In this document: positions 56,117 to 64,000 of the stretch, piece after piece
Numbering within the stretch: the stretch's first letter is position 1
Layout: the number at the start of each line of letters is the position of its first letter
DNA from: Marinobacterium rhizophilum
GTDB taxonomy: Bacteria; Pseudomonadota; Gammaproteobacteria; Pseudomonadales; Balneatricaceae
DNA length: 64,000 nt
NCBI RefSeq assembly: GCF_024397915.1
Contig: NZ_CP073347.1
Span: 1,488,001 to 1,552,000, forward strand
Direction: 5' to 3'
Notes under the pieces: generated by a model
What the model was told of the DNA's origin: nothing
The model's database searches: none
What the model saw: only the letters and a program-made list of their open reading frames with translations
Translations under genes and position numbers: made by a program

Positions 56117-57106
56117 ATGAAAGCAATGATCCTGAATGAATACGGCGACAACGCCGAGTTTCAATTGACCGAGCTGCCCACGCCCTCGATCAAGGCCGGA
56201 CAGGTACTCGTGCGCGTCGCCGCTACCAGCGTGAACACAATCGATACCATGATCCGTCAGCTGGGGCAGGAAAATCTGCCCCTCTCGCCGAGCCTGCCCG
56301 CCGTACTGGGCATGGACTTTGCCGGCACCGTTGAAATGGTGGGCGACGGCGTCACCCAGTTCGCGCCGGGCGACGAGGTCTATGGCTGCGCCGGCGGACT
56401 TGCAGACCTGCAGGGCGCACTGGCAGAGTACATGCTGGCCGACAGCAGGCTGGTAGCCCACAAGCCGAAAAGCCTGACGATGCGCGAGGCAGCGGCGCTG
56501 CCAATGGTAGGCATCACCGCCTACGAAGGCTTGCAGCGGGTCAACGTGCAGGCAAACCAGGCAGTATTGGTGCACGGCGGCACCGGCGGTGTCGGGCATG
56601 TTGCCGTACAGCTGGCCAGGCACTTTGGCGCCGACGTCTATGCCACCGGTAGCGGCGAGAAACAGATGAGCATCATTGAGCAGTATGGCGCTACCGCCAT
56701 CGACTACCGCACGCAGACCGTCGCGGATTACGTCGCAGGCTACACCAACGGTGCTGGCTTCGAGGCGATTTTCGACTCGGTGGGCGGCGCAAACCTGGCC
56801 AATTCCTTCGAAGCGGCAGCACTGAATGGCCAGATAACGACCACCCTGGCCATGGCGGAACTGGATTTGACGCCGGCACACTTAAAGGGCTTGTCGCTGC
56901 ACATTATCTTTATGCTGATCCCCATGCTGCACGACCACAAGCGGGAAGATCACGGCAACATCCTGGCGAAACTGAGTGAAATTGTGGATGCAGGTGGCCT
57001 GCGCCCCCTGCTGGATGACAAGCACTTTGGCCTTGCCGACGTTGGCGATGCTTACGCCCGCCTTGCCAGCGGCCAGGCCATTGGCAAGGTCGTGGTTGAG
57101 ATCTAG
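56117..57106 (+). CDS. Quinone-oxidoreductase-like MDR enzyme (zinc-independent)
   Basis: This 329-residue medium-chain reductase has a GroES-like N-terminal part (LPTPSIKAGQVLVRVAATSVNTID), the LGMDFAGTVE block and an NADPH-binding loop GGTGGVG at 154-160. There are no zinc cysteines, so it is likely an NADPH:quinone or enone reductase. CCAGGAGAAC precedes the ATG. The 286-bp upstream region is AT-rich and probably holds its promoter. Confidence 0.88.
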   Translation: MKAMILNEYGDNAEFQLTELPTPSIKAGQVLVRVAATSVNTIDTMIRQLGQENLPLSPSLPAVLGMDFAGTVEMVGDGVTQFAPGDEVYGCAGGLADLQGALAEYMLADSRLVAHKPKSLTMREAAALPMVGITAYEGLQRVNVQANQAVLVHGGTGGVGHVAVQLARHFGADVYATGSGEKQMSIIEQYGATAIDYRTQTVADYVAGYTNGAGFEAIFDSVGGANLANSFEAAALNGQITTTLAMAELDLTPAHLKGLSLHIIFMLIPMLHDHKREDHGNILAKLSEIVDAGGLRPLLDDKHFGLADVGDAYARLASGQAIGKVVVEI

Positions 57107-57121
57107 CCCACCCGAGGGCTG

Positions 57122-57150
57122 ACCCGCCCTCCCGAACAGGCGGGTACTTT
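57122..57150 (+). terminator. Terminator after the MDR gene
   Basis: ACCCGCC (57122-57128) pairs with GGCGGGT (57139-57145) over a 10-nt loop, followed by ACTTT. A second stronger hairpin, CAGGGGGCG (57168-57176) with CGCCCCCTG (57193-57201), follows before the MATE gene. Confidence 0.5.
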
Positions 57151-57329
57151 CCCGCTACAGCACCCCACAGGGGGCGTCATCCATTGCGACGGCGCCCCCT
57201 GCCTGCGCGATGCGCCCTGGGAAAACGCAGCGCTCAAACCATGCCAGACAAGGCGCCCCTGCAGCTTCCTGCCCTCCCCACTGCTTGCAGAAAAGGTACT
57301 GCCAGCCAATCGAACATCCGGGATACATC

Positions 57330-58694
57330 ATGACGCTATCTTCAGCCCCGCTGGGCAGGCAACTCTACCGCATGACCTGGCCCATGCTGATCGGGTTAGT
57401 TTCCATTCTGAGCTGCCAGTTGGTAGACAGTGCGTTCATTGGCCAGCTGGGTGTCCAACCCCTGGTGGCAGTCAGTCTATCGATTCCCGTTTACCAGCTG
57501 ATCGTCGGCCTGCAGGTTGGACTGGGCATTGCCATTACCGCGATCATTTCGACCGAGAACGGCGCCCGCAATCATGCATATGCCCAGGAGTTTGGCCTGC
57601 TGGTGATCGCAACCGGCGTTGTGCTGGTGGCCATTGTCGGACTCCTGCTTTGGTGCTTTCAGGCGTCGATCATGTCGTTCCTCGGCGCCCATGAAACCCT
57701 CTACCCGCTCGTGAAGATCTACTGGTTGCCGTGGCTCATCAGCTGCTGGCTGGGGGCCATGCTGCACATCGGCTACAGCATCTTCCGCGCCCACGGTGAC
57801 ACCGGTGTACCGGGCATGGTGATGCTCTTGTCCAGCATCATTAATATCGTGCTGGACCCACTCTTCATCTTCACCTTCGACTGGGGCCTGGCCGGTGCTG
57901 CCTGGGCGACCTGCGTCGCCTTTGTCGCTGGAAACGCCATTCTGTATCACAGGCTTTGGACAAAACGGCTGATTTGCTGGCCGCAAACATCGGCGCAGCA
58001 GGCAGCACGGCTCAAGCGCCTGTTAAACTTTATGGCGCCTGCCACCCTGAGCCAGTTTCTCCCGCCACTGGCGGCGATGCTGGCCACCATCGCTGTTGCC
58101 AGTCACGGAGATACCGCCATTGCTGCCTGGGGACTGGGGGTAAGGCTAGAATTTTTCTCGCTGATCATCGTACTGGCGCTGACAATGGCAATGCCGCCCA
58201 TGATTGGCAGCCTGCGGGGCCGCGGTGATCTCGATGGGATACTGCAGCTCGTCGGCATGGCGCTCCGGTTTGTCCTATTCTGGCAACTGACAGTCGCCAT
58301 ACTACTGTTTTTGGGGGCCAGCACTGTCTCCGGGGTGCTGACCCGGGATGTGCATACAGCAGCCCTCCTGAGCGAGTTCCTCTGGCTGGTTCCAGTCAGC
58401 TTTGGCCCACTTGGGCTGTGCATGATCGTGGTTTCGGTGTGCAGCGCAGTGGGAATGCCCAGGCTGGCCTTGATTGTATCCGCCGTGCGCCTGTTCGGTT
58501 GCTACCTGCCCCTGCTCTGGGTCGGCTCCGAACTGGCAGGCCTCACGGGGCTCTTTGTGGGGGCGATGGCAGGAAACCTGCTGGCCGGCCTGATGAGCTG
58601 GAACCTCTATGGCCGGCTCTGTAAAACACTCCGGTCAGGGCACATGCTGAATAACCGAAGCCAGCAACAGGTCACACTGCAGACGGCACCCTAA
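57330..58694 (+). CDS. MATE family multidrug efflux transporter
   Basis: This 454-residue protein has 12 hydrophobic helices in two MatE halves (MTWPMLIGLVSILSCQLVDSAFIG; RLLNFMAPATLSQFLPPLAA), and it exports cationic or other drugs using Na+ or H+. The ATG at 57330 has GGGA upstream. A longer in-frame extension to 57210 lacks such a signal. Confidence 0.9.
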   Translation: MTLSSAPLGRQLYRMTWPMLIGLVSILSCQLVDSAFIGQLGVQPLVAVSLSIPVYQLIVGLQVGLGIAITAIISTENGARNHAYAQEFGLLVIATGVVLVAIVGLLLWCFQASIMSFLGAHETLYPLVKIYWLPWLISCWLGAMLHIGYSIFRAHGDTGVPGMVMLLSSIINIVLDPLFIFTFDWGLAGAAWATCVAFVAGNAILYHRLWTKRLICWPQTSAQQAARLKRLLNFMAPATLSQFLPPLAAMLATIAVASHGDTAIAAWGLGVRLEFFSLIIVLALTMAMPPMIGSLRGRGDLDGILQLVGMALRFVLFWQLTVAILLFLGASTVSGVLTRDVHTAALLSEFLWLVPVSFGPLGLCMIVVSVCSAVGMPRLALIVSAVRLFGCYLPLLWVGSELAGLTGLFVGAMAGNLLAGLMSWNLYGRLCKTLRSGHMLNNRSQQQVTLQTAP

Positions 58695-58713
58695 TGCTTG
58701 CAACCTGGATGAG

Positions 58714-58736
58714 CACACAGCACACAGCACACAGCA
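58714..58736. repeat. Heptanucleotide tandem repeat (CACACAG) after MATE gene
   Basis: Three perfect copies of CACACAG (58714-58734) plus CA follow 19 bp after the MATE stop. This is the third heptamer array in the window at a gene 3' end. Confidence 0.95.
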
Positions 58737-58939
58737 TAGGGGTCGTGCAGCAGGTTTTTCGAGGTACCCTGCTATTGATCGGTCGATATTTACCCACGCA
58801 CCGGGAACTGAAGGAGTAACCTTTACCGATTCCTGATTGCAGACCCCCTCGATATCCAGAGGGCCGCTACAATGAGGCCCATGAATGGGACCATGGGCCA
58901 GACCTAGCCAACTCAACCTGACCATTGCGAGCAGCCGCC

Positions 58940-60805
58940 ATGACTGAATACCTGATCCAGGGATGTATCTATCTTCTTGCGGCCGTTATCGCGGTACCGG
59001 TAGCAAAAAGACTGGGGCTGGGCTCGGTACTTGGCTACCTGGTCGCAGGCGTCGTGATCGGCCCTGTAGCCGGGCTGGTCGGCGATGAAACCGTCACCAT
59101 CCAGCACTTTGCCGAGTTCGGCGTGGTCATGATGCTGTTCCTGGTTGGGCTTGAGCTGGAACCTCACGCGCTCTGGCAGATGCGCGCCCGCCTGTTTGGC
59201 CTGGGGGGCTTGCAGGTTGCCGGAACAACCGGGCTCATCATGCTGGTGTCCATCGCCTTTGGCTTGCCCTGGACGCTGGCACTCACCATCGGCCTGATAT
59301 TCTCGCTCTCGTCAACGGCGATCGTCCTGCAAACCTTCCAGGAAAAGGGACTGGCAAAAACGGACGGCGCCAGCAACGCCTTTTCCATCCTGCTGTTCCA
59401 GGACATTGCGGTCATTCCCATGCTGGCTTTTATACCGCTACTGGCGCTGCCCGAACTGCTCGCACTTGCCCCCTCGACACCGGGCGAGGGTCATGCAGCA
59501 ACAGACCTGACCGCCGGCCTCCCCGGCTGGGCCTACGCCCTGGTGGTGATCGGCAGCATAGCCGGCTTGATTTTCGCCGGGCATTTTCTCAGTCGGCCAT
59601 TACTCAAATTCGTGGCCGATACAGGCCTGCGTGAAATCTTTGTTGCCTGCGCACTGCTGCTGGTTGTCGGCATCGCGGCGCTGATGAGCCTGATCGGCCT
59701 GTCTCCGGCACTGGGGGCCTTCCTGGCAGGCGTGGTGCTTGCAAATAGCGAGTTCCGTCACGAGCTTGAATCCAACATTGATCCCTTCAAGGGGCTGCTG
59801 CTGGGCCTGTTTTTTATCACGGTCGGCGCGGGCATCAACTTCGCGGTGCTGGCCAACCAGTTCCTGATGATTACCGGCATGGCTCTGGGGGTGATTGCCG
59901 TTAAGGCTGCTGTGCTCTACGTTCTGGCGGCCCTGTTCAAGGTTCATGGCAGCGACCGCTGGCTAGTGACACTGAGCCTGGCCCAGGCGGGTGAATTTGG
60001 ATTCGTGCTGCTGTCGTTCAGCGTCCAGCAGAGCGTGATTGCCGGGCCCATCGTCGAGCTGCTGCAACTGGTCGTGGCACTATCGATGTTCCTGACACCC
60101 GTGCTGTTTATCGCGTTCGACAAGCTGATTCTGCCCCGCTTTGAGCAGGCATCCAACGAGCGCGAAGCCGATGACATCGACGAGGCCGGACATGTGATTA
60201 TCGCCGGAGTCGGTCGTTTTGGGCAGATCGCCAACCGGTTGCTGATCGCCAACGGCGTAAAAACCACGGTGCTGGATCACCAGGCCACGCAGGTCGACAA
60301 CATGCGCTCAATTGGACTTCATGCCTACTTTGGCGATGCAACCCGCCCGGAGCTGCTGCACAGAGCCGGCATTGAGCAGGCGCTTGCGTTCATTATTGCG
60401 ATCGACAACAAGGAGGAATCGGTAAAGCTTGCACGCTACCTGAAGCGCACCTACCCGGCACTGAACGTTCTTGCCCGTGCCTATGACAGGGGACACCTGT
60501 ACCAGCTGCGCAATGCCGGTGTCGATTCGATCCAGCTGGAGACTTACCATTCAGCGCTGGAGATCGGTGCTCAGACACTGGCTGATCTAGGCTTTCAGCT
60601 CTCCGATGTCGAACATAACAAGCATGCGTTCAAGCAGGTGGAAATAGAGGCATCGGATGCACTCTATCAGGAGTGGATTTCGGGAGAAGACGGACAGCGC
60701 TACAGCACCGACTACAAGAAACTGTTCATCAGCTATCAGCAAAAAATTACCGAGCAGATGAAGGACGACCGAGCGGACAAACAGGCAAACGACGAACACT
60801 CCTGA
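58940..60805 (+). CDS. Kef-type monovalent cation/proton antiporter
   Basis: This 621-residue protein has a CPA2 membrane domain of about 380 residues (LGYLVAGVVIGP; FSLSSTAIVLQTFQEKGL) and a cytoplasmic RCK/TrkA-N domain with nucleotide loop GVGRFG at 423-428. It resembles KefB/KefC glutathione-gated K+ efflux systems, but no KefF/KefG partner lies next to it. The ATG at 58940 lies after a poor ribosome site. The charged C-terminal tail is short. Confidence 0.88.
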   Translation: MTEYLIQGCIYLLAAVIAVPVAKRLGLGSVLGYLVAGVVIGPVAGLVGDETVTIQHFAEFGVVMMLFLVGLELEPHALWQMRARLFGLGGLQVAGTTGLIMLVSIAFGLPWTLALTIGLIFSLSSTAIVLQTFQEKGLAKTDGASNAFSILLFQDIAVIPMLAFIPLLALPELLALAPSTPGEGHAATDLTAGLPGWAYALVVIGSIAGLIFAGHFLSRPLLKFVADTGLREIFVACALLLVVGIAALMSLIGLSPALGAFLAGVVLANSEFRHELESNIDPFKGLLLGLFFITVGAGINFAVLANQFLMITGMALGVIAVKAAVLYVLAALFKVHGSDRWLVTLSLAQAGEFGFVLLSFSVQQSVIAGPIVELLQLVVALSMFLTPVLFIAFDKLILPRFEQASNEREADDIDEAGHVIIAGVGRFGQIANRLLIANGVKTTVLDHQATQVDNMRSIGLHAYFGDATRPELLHRAGIEQALAFIIAIDNKEESVKLARYLKRTYPALNVLARAYDRGHLYQLRNAGVDSIQLETYHSALEIGAQTLADLGFQLSDVEHNKHAFKQVEIEASDALYQEWISGEDGQRYSTDYKKLFISYQQKITEQMKDDRADKQANDEHS

Positions 60806-61212
60806 GCCCCGCCACCCAGGCGCACTGCATGGGACTCTCGCTGACCCCGGGTGCTGGAAAGCCGTGCATTGTGATTGCACCAAGACCCGAACAGGCCCGG
60901 CAAGCGTGGACAGGGTTACAACCGACGTTTCGGGACTTAAATGCCTGCGGACCCATGAACCCGATCGCACTGTACCGTGCCGCAAGGATCGCGGCCGGCC
61001 AGTACCGCGAGTCCTGCGATATACTCAGCGCTCAACGTCACCCTGTCACTTGTCGACTCTGCGCCCATGGCATGATCCTTCGGCCATTCATCCTGTGTTG
61101 CCGGCACCCAGACCACAGATGCCGACGGCCTGCAAAGGCTGGCGCAGACCGCCCGTAAGGCCAGCCCTCTCTCGCTACGGTTACAGCACAGAGCGCTGCA
61201 GATTGGCGGATC
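60806..61212. other. Intergenic region without recognisable gene
   Basis: This 407-bp gap lies between the Kef-type gene and the convergent azoreductase gene. Several short frames cross it but none has a start signal or recognisable product. The base composition is still GC-rich here and drops beyond about 61.2 kb. Confidence 0.5.
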
Positions 61213-61893
61213 TCAGGTCAGACTGTGTTCGACACGCAATGATTCAGCACCTGCTTCGATCAGATCATTGACCAGCACCGGCACAGCGGCAAATGCATCG
61301 CTGATCGAGGCCTCATGGCGGGCATCCCCAAATTCCTGATAGTTGATACTGATCGCGTGCATTTCCTCAACGCCCAGGTAGTGCGCGCAAGTCTGTATAT
61401 GGGGCTCGAGGTGATTGAGCTTTTCACGCAGGCCGCCAGCGCCAAAACCGAATTCACCACGCGAACTCAAAACGACTAACTTTTTGCCGCTCATGATCGG
61501 CTCCAACGGGTAATCTCCGCGTGCCAAGTCGAACGTAAAAGTCTTGCCAATGCGAATGACCTTATCGAACCAGGATTTAAGAGCCGCAGGCATTCCGTAA
61601 TTATACATCGGGGTACCGATGACTATCAGGTCTGCGCGATCAATTTCATCAATAAGCTGATCGGACAAACGAATTTCCTCCCGCTTTTCTGGCGTCATAT
61701 CCTCTTCAGCTGTAAATACAGCACCAATCCACTCTTCAGTGATAAATGGCGGCGGATTTGTACCAACATCTCTAGTAATAACCTGCGTCTGCGGCTGATG
61801 CTCTATCCAGCAATCGACGAACGCCTTTGACAGTTTTCTGCTAAGAGACCTGTCTAGTCGCGCGCTTGCATCAATATGAAGAATTGTAGTCAT
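61213..61893 (-). CDS. azoR: FMN-dependent NADH:quinone/azo oxidoreductase
   Basis: A 226-residue flavodoxin-fold protein with the AzoR patterns (ILHIDASARLDRSLSRKLS; GTPMYNYGMPAALKSWFDKV; SRGEFG). It reduces quinones and azo compounds by two-electron transfer. It is slightly longer than E. coli AzoR. Codon use is less GC-biased than in the preceding genes. A large palindrome lies about 150 bp upstream. Confidence 0.9.
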   Translation of the reverse strand: MTTILHIDASARLDRSLSRKLSKAFVDCWIEHQPQTQVITRDVGTNPPPFITEEWIGAVFTAEEDMTPEKREEIRLSDQLIDEIDRADLIVIGTPMYNYGMPAALKSWFDKVIRIGKTFTFDLARGDYPLEPIMSGKKLVVLSSRGEFGFGAGGLREKLNHLEPHIQTCAHYLGVEEMHAISINYQEFGDARHEASISDAFAAVPVLVNDLIEAGAESLRVEHSLT

Positions 61894-62042
61894 TTTCTTT
61901 TCCTTAATAACGCAGGCAACCTTGCCTGCACAGGTTGATGTGACTGCCCTTGAACTTTCCTTTCCCGAGACAGACCTTTATCGTCAAATGCTTGTTTGTA
62001 TTGACTTGAAATTAGTAACGAAGCACTCCTGCAGCCGATATC

Positions 62043-62067
62043 ATTATTAACCCGGCGGGTTAATAAT
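62043..62067 (-). promoter_or_regulatory. Palindrome upstream of azoR
   Basis: ATTATTAACCC (62043-62053) and GGGTTAATAAT (62057-62067) are perfect complements separated by GGC. It lies in the 246-bp gap between the permease and azoR, both on the minus strand. It lacks a T tract in either direction, so an operator is more likely than a terminator. Confidence 0.5.
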
Positions 62068-62139
62068 ATCACCGTTGAATCAGGATCTTTTTACCCAAAG
62101 CATATCTACCTAAAATCCTAAATTATTTTATGATCTCGA

Positions 62140-63570
62140 TTATTCTGACACCATCGCAACGCTATGGATGTTTGCCCTACGGCTACGATGAAGAAAGTAA
62201 TAACTACTGCCTGCGACGACAAAACCGGCTAGCCAAGATAGATCAACTCCACCAAGAGCCATAGCGATGGGACCTTGCATGGATTCGATGCTGCCGACCT
62301 GAAAAAGCCAAGCGGAAATCACCCCCAGGACCAGGGAAAAAATTCCGCGCCAGTTTATATCGCCACAAATACTGTCAGCGTGATGACGATACAGTTCGTT
62401 AATATCGATACGGCCGCGGCGCAACAGGAAGAAATCCACCAATGTAATGGCCGCCCAGGGGCTAATCCATACTACAAAGAAGATCATCACGTTTTCGAAG
62501 GCATGAACGAAGTCACTCGACTGCAGGAACAGGTACAGAATAAAAAGTGCAACCACACCCGAAATAGCAGATACCAGCCAACGCGGCACACGCATGTCAA
62601 GCGAGAGCGTTGCAAGCCCCGCGGAATAGATAACAACGATATTGGTCGCTATAGGCCCATGAAGCAGTACCAGCAGCACGGGTAACGCCATCGCGCCAAA
62701 GACCGCAATAATCAACTGGGAAGGGTCAGACCCACTCCCCGCTGAAGCGATTGCAGCCCCCAAAAATGCCAGCCACACTGTAGGCACAAACATACCCAGG
62801 AATGAGGAACTGAATACCTGGCGGTCGGAGAGGGTGGCTTTTGTATACCGGGTGTAGTCCGATGCATAGACAAGCCATGAGATACCCCACCCTATACCAA
62901 TGGCCGTCATCAAACTGCTCATTGCCGAGAATTTGCTCATCCCTTCCTTGCTCGACTGCTGCCACTGCACATCAACGTGATCAAATGCCAATACGGTCAT
63001 CACCACCATGATCAGCAGAATAAACGGCATCGTGTAGCGTTCAAAATACTTGATAGCATTGAAACCCCAGGCCGCTATTGCAACCTGAAGACACATAATT
63101 ATTATCGCAATCAAGTATTTAAGTTCAATACCCCCATCCACACCCATTCGCTCGAGCGCAGCTATCGCCAAGTCCAGTACAATCCAGGTATTCATCGCCA
63201 CCCAGCCCATCGGCATAAGCACCTGCATAAATGTTGGAATATAGGCACCACGCCGCCCAAAAGCGAGACGGGATAAAACCATCTGCGGAACACCGGTTCG
63301 GTGACCCATAATGCTGATGGCTCCGAACAAGGCACATCCGAGCAAGTTACCAACAATAATTACGGCCAGCGTTTCGACCAAACTCAAACCCAACTGGATG
63401 CCGATTGCACCTAACACCCAGTTAATAGGCGCAACATTAGCGCCAGCCCAAATAAAAAACTGATCCAGCTGGCCTGAAGTTCGACTTTCATTCGGAACAG
63501 GATTAACACCTAACGCATCATACCGGGACTCTACAGCCCCTTGGGTTGCTACTTCGATATTTTTTGACAT
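62140..63570 (-). CDS. NCS1 family nucleobase/ureide permease
   Basis: This 476-residue protein has 12 hydrophobic helices and the NCS1 patterns (FFIWAGANVAPINWVLGAIG; VVWISPWAAITLVDFF). NCS1 permeases import cytosine, purines, allantoin, hydantoins or related compounds. GAGGA precedes the ATG at 63570. It lies downstream of a DUF1989 gene, which suggests a nitrogen-scavenging substrate. The A+T content is higher than in the rest of the window. Confidence 0.88.
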   Translation of the reverse strand: MSKNIEVATQGAVESRYDALGVNPVPNESRTSGQLDQFFIWAGANVAPINWVLGAIGIQLGLSLVETLAVIIVGNLLGCALFGAISIMGHRTGVPQMVLSRLAFGRRGAYIPTFMQVLMPMGWVAMNTWIVLDLAIAALERMGVDGGIELKYLIAIIIMCLQVAIAAWGFNAIKYFERYTMPFILLIMVVMTVLAFDHVDVQWQQSSKEGMSKFSAMSSLMTAIGIGWGISWLVYASDYTRYTKATLSDRQVFSSSFLGMFVPTVWLAFLGAAIASAGSGSDPSQLIIAVFGAMALPVLLVLLHGPIATNIVVIYSAGLATLSLDMRVPRWLVSAISGVVALFILYLFLQSSDFVHAFENVMIFFVVWISPWAAITLVDFFLLRRGRIDINELYRHHADSICGDINWRGIFSLVLGVISAWLFQVGSIESMQGPIAMALGGVDLSWLAGFVVAGSSYYFLHRSRRANIHSVAMVSE

Positions 63571-63708
63571 TATTATCCTCACAACTGATGAAACATCAGT
63601 ACTGTTGCAGCTAGCCAGCTCTTATTATGATTTTTTGCATTGAAGACAATTAAGTTAATTTCACGCCACTAGTTAAAGGTATTTTTGCGGCGCCATCAGA
63701 ACGCAGAA

Positions 63709-64000
63709 TCATTCGATAATGTAATGTACGTCCGTCGGTGCCATCCCGTTGACTGCAGTAACATCTTGAGGGCAAGCGGAGAGTACAACAACCAGTTCCA
63801 TTTCGGCCCGCAGAGTAACGTATTGCCCGGGGTCACTCAAAGGCGCAGAAAACTCAAGCGAGCCATTCACAGCGACAGGTACATTCATAAACAAGTTTAG
63901 AGGACTTGGCGTATCAATAGTGCTTAACCCCAACGCCTCAAGGGCGCTAGCAAGATTCTCTGCGCAACTATCGTGATGCCCAGTAACGCCAAGCTGCTGA
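63709..64000 (-). CDS. DUF1989 / urea-carboxylase-associated protein (5' end outside window)
   Basis: The minus-strand frame is open to the window edge. The visible 96 residues contain GVTGHHDSCAENLASALEAL, PSPLNLFMNVPV, DPGQYVTLRAEMELVVVLSACPQDV and NGMAPTDVHYIIE, the C-terminal signature of DUF1989 proteins. These are often encoded beside urea or guanidine carboxylase and allophanate hydrolase genes. The gene continues upstream of the window, and the stop is 138 bp before the NCS1 permease. Confidence 0.85.
   Translation of the reverse strand, partial: QQLGVTGHHDSCAENLASALEALGLSTIDTPSPLNLFMNVPVAVNGSLEFSAPLSDPGQYVTLRAEMELVVVLSACPQDVTAVNGMAPTDVHYIIE

Noticed and set aside
60806..61212. Small genes in the gap between the Kef-type gene and azoR
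   Set aside because: Short frames in several phases lack ribosome sites and recognisable products.

Overview
The window is a high-GC chromosomal segment of an aerobic to microaerobic gammaproteobacterium. The order ccoNOQP - ccoGHIS - DsbD_2-type protein - anr - apt, together with rdgC, topB, acpH and a proS of the E. coli length, suggests a Pseudomonas/Oceanospirillaceae (Marinobacterium-like) relative. That placement is inference from gene content. I see no rRNA, tRNA, CRISPR array, intact transposase or phage genes.

Positions 1-9.1 kb hold a cbb3 cytochrome oxidase locus: the 3' end of ccoN, then ccoO, ccoQ, ccoP, the maturation genes ccoG, ccoH, ccoI, ccoS, a small membrane protein, and the oxygen-sensing regulator Anr/FNR. 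An Anr-box-like palindrome lies inside the stem of the terminator after ccoP and 41.5 bp upstream of the predicted ccoG start site. From 9.2 to 19 kb come housekeeping genes (apt, rdgC, queE, a CDF metal exporter, a YigZ-like protein, an L,D-transpeptidase, a diguanylate cyclase, a DUF523 protein and proS). proS runs directly into a tandem array of 55-bp hairpin repeats. From 19 to 28 kb are an HD-GYP phosphodiesterase, acylphosphatase, a YihY protein, the operon arsC - wrbA-like - DUF2069 - fused SufS/SufE, a YiiX-like hydrolase and a LysR regulator.

From 29 to 33 kb lie an unusual 867-residue ABC-exporter-like protein with a degenerate nucleotide-binding domain, a secreted protein and a small basic protein. 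From 33 to 39.6 kb are a TSUP transporter, topB, an NhaC-type antiporter, acpH, a four-helix membrane protein and a flavin reductase. From 39.7 to 49.6 kb is a coherent catabolic cassette: a five-gene oligopeptide-type ABC importer on the minus strand, a divergent GntR/FCD regulator, and two amidohydrolases. The shared control region holds two inverted pairs of TCGTTAACGA operators, each with 22-bp spacing. The likely role is import and hydrolysis of a nitrogen-rich ring or amide compound. The substrate is unknown.

From 49.6 to 61 kb are an unfamiliar 585-residue P-loop protein, a divergent ABM/VOC pair, rhlE, a small winged-helix protein, a LysR regulator, a quinone-oxidoreductase-like enzyme, a MATE exporter and a Kef-type antiporter. 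From 61.2 kb to the edge the sequence is visibly more AT-rich. It carries an azoreductase, an NCS1 permease and the 3' end of a DUF1989 (urea-carboxylase-associated) gene, which looks like the edge of a separately acquired nitrogen-metabolism cluster.

Repeat structures are a theme. Heptanucleotide tandem repeats sit at the 3' ends of three genes, a hairpin array follows proS, a 24-bp-stem inverted repeat lies between VOC and rhlE, and two copies of a 23-bp motif supply the stop codons of two unrelated genes.
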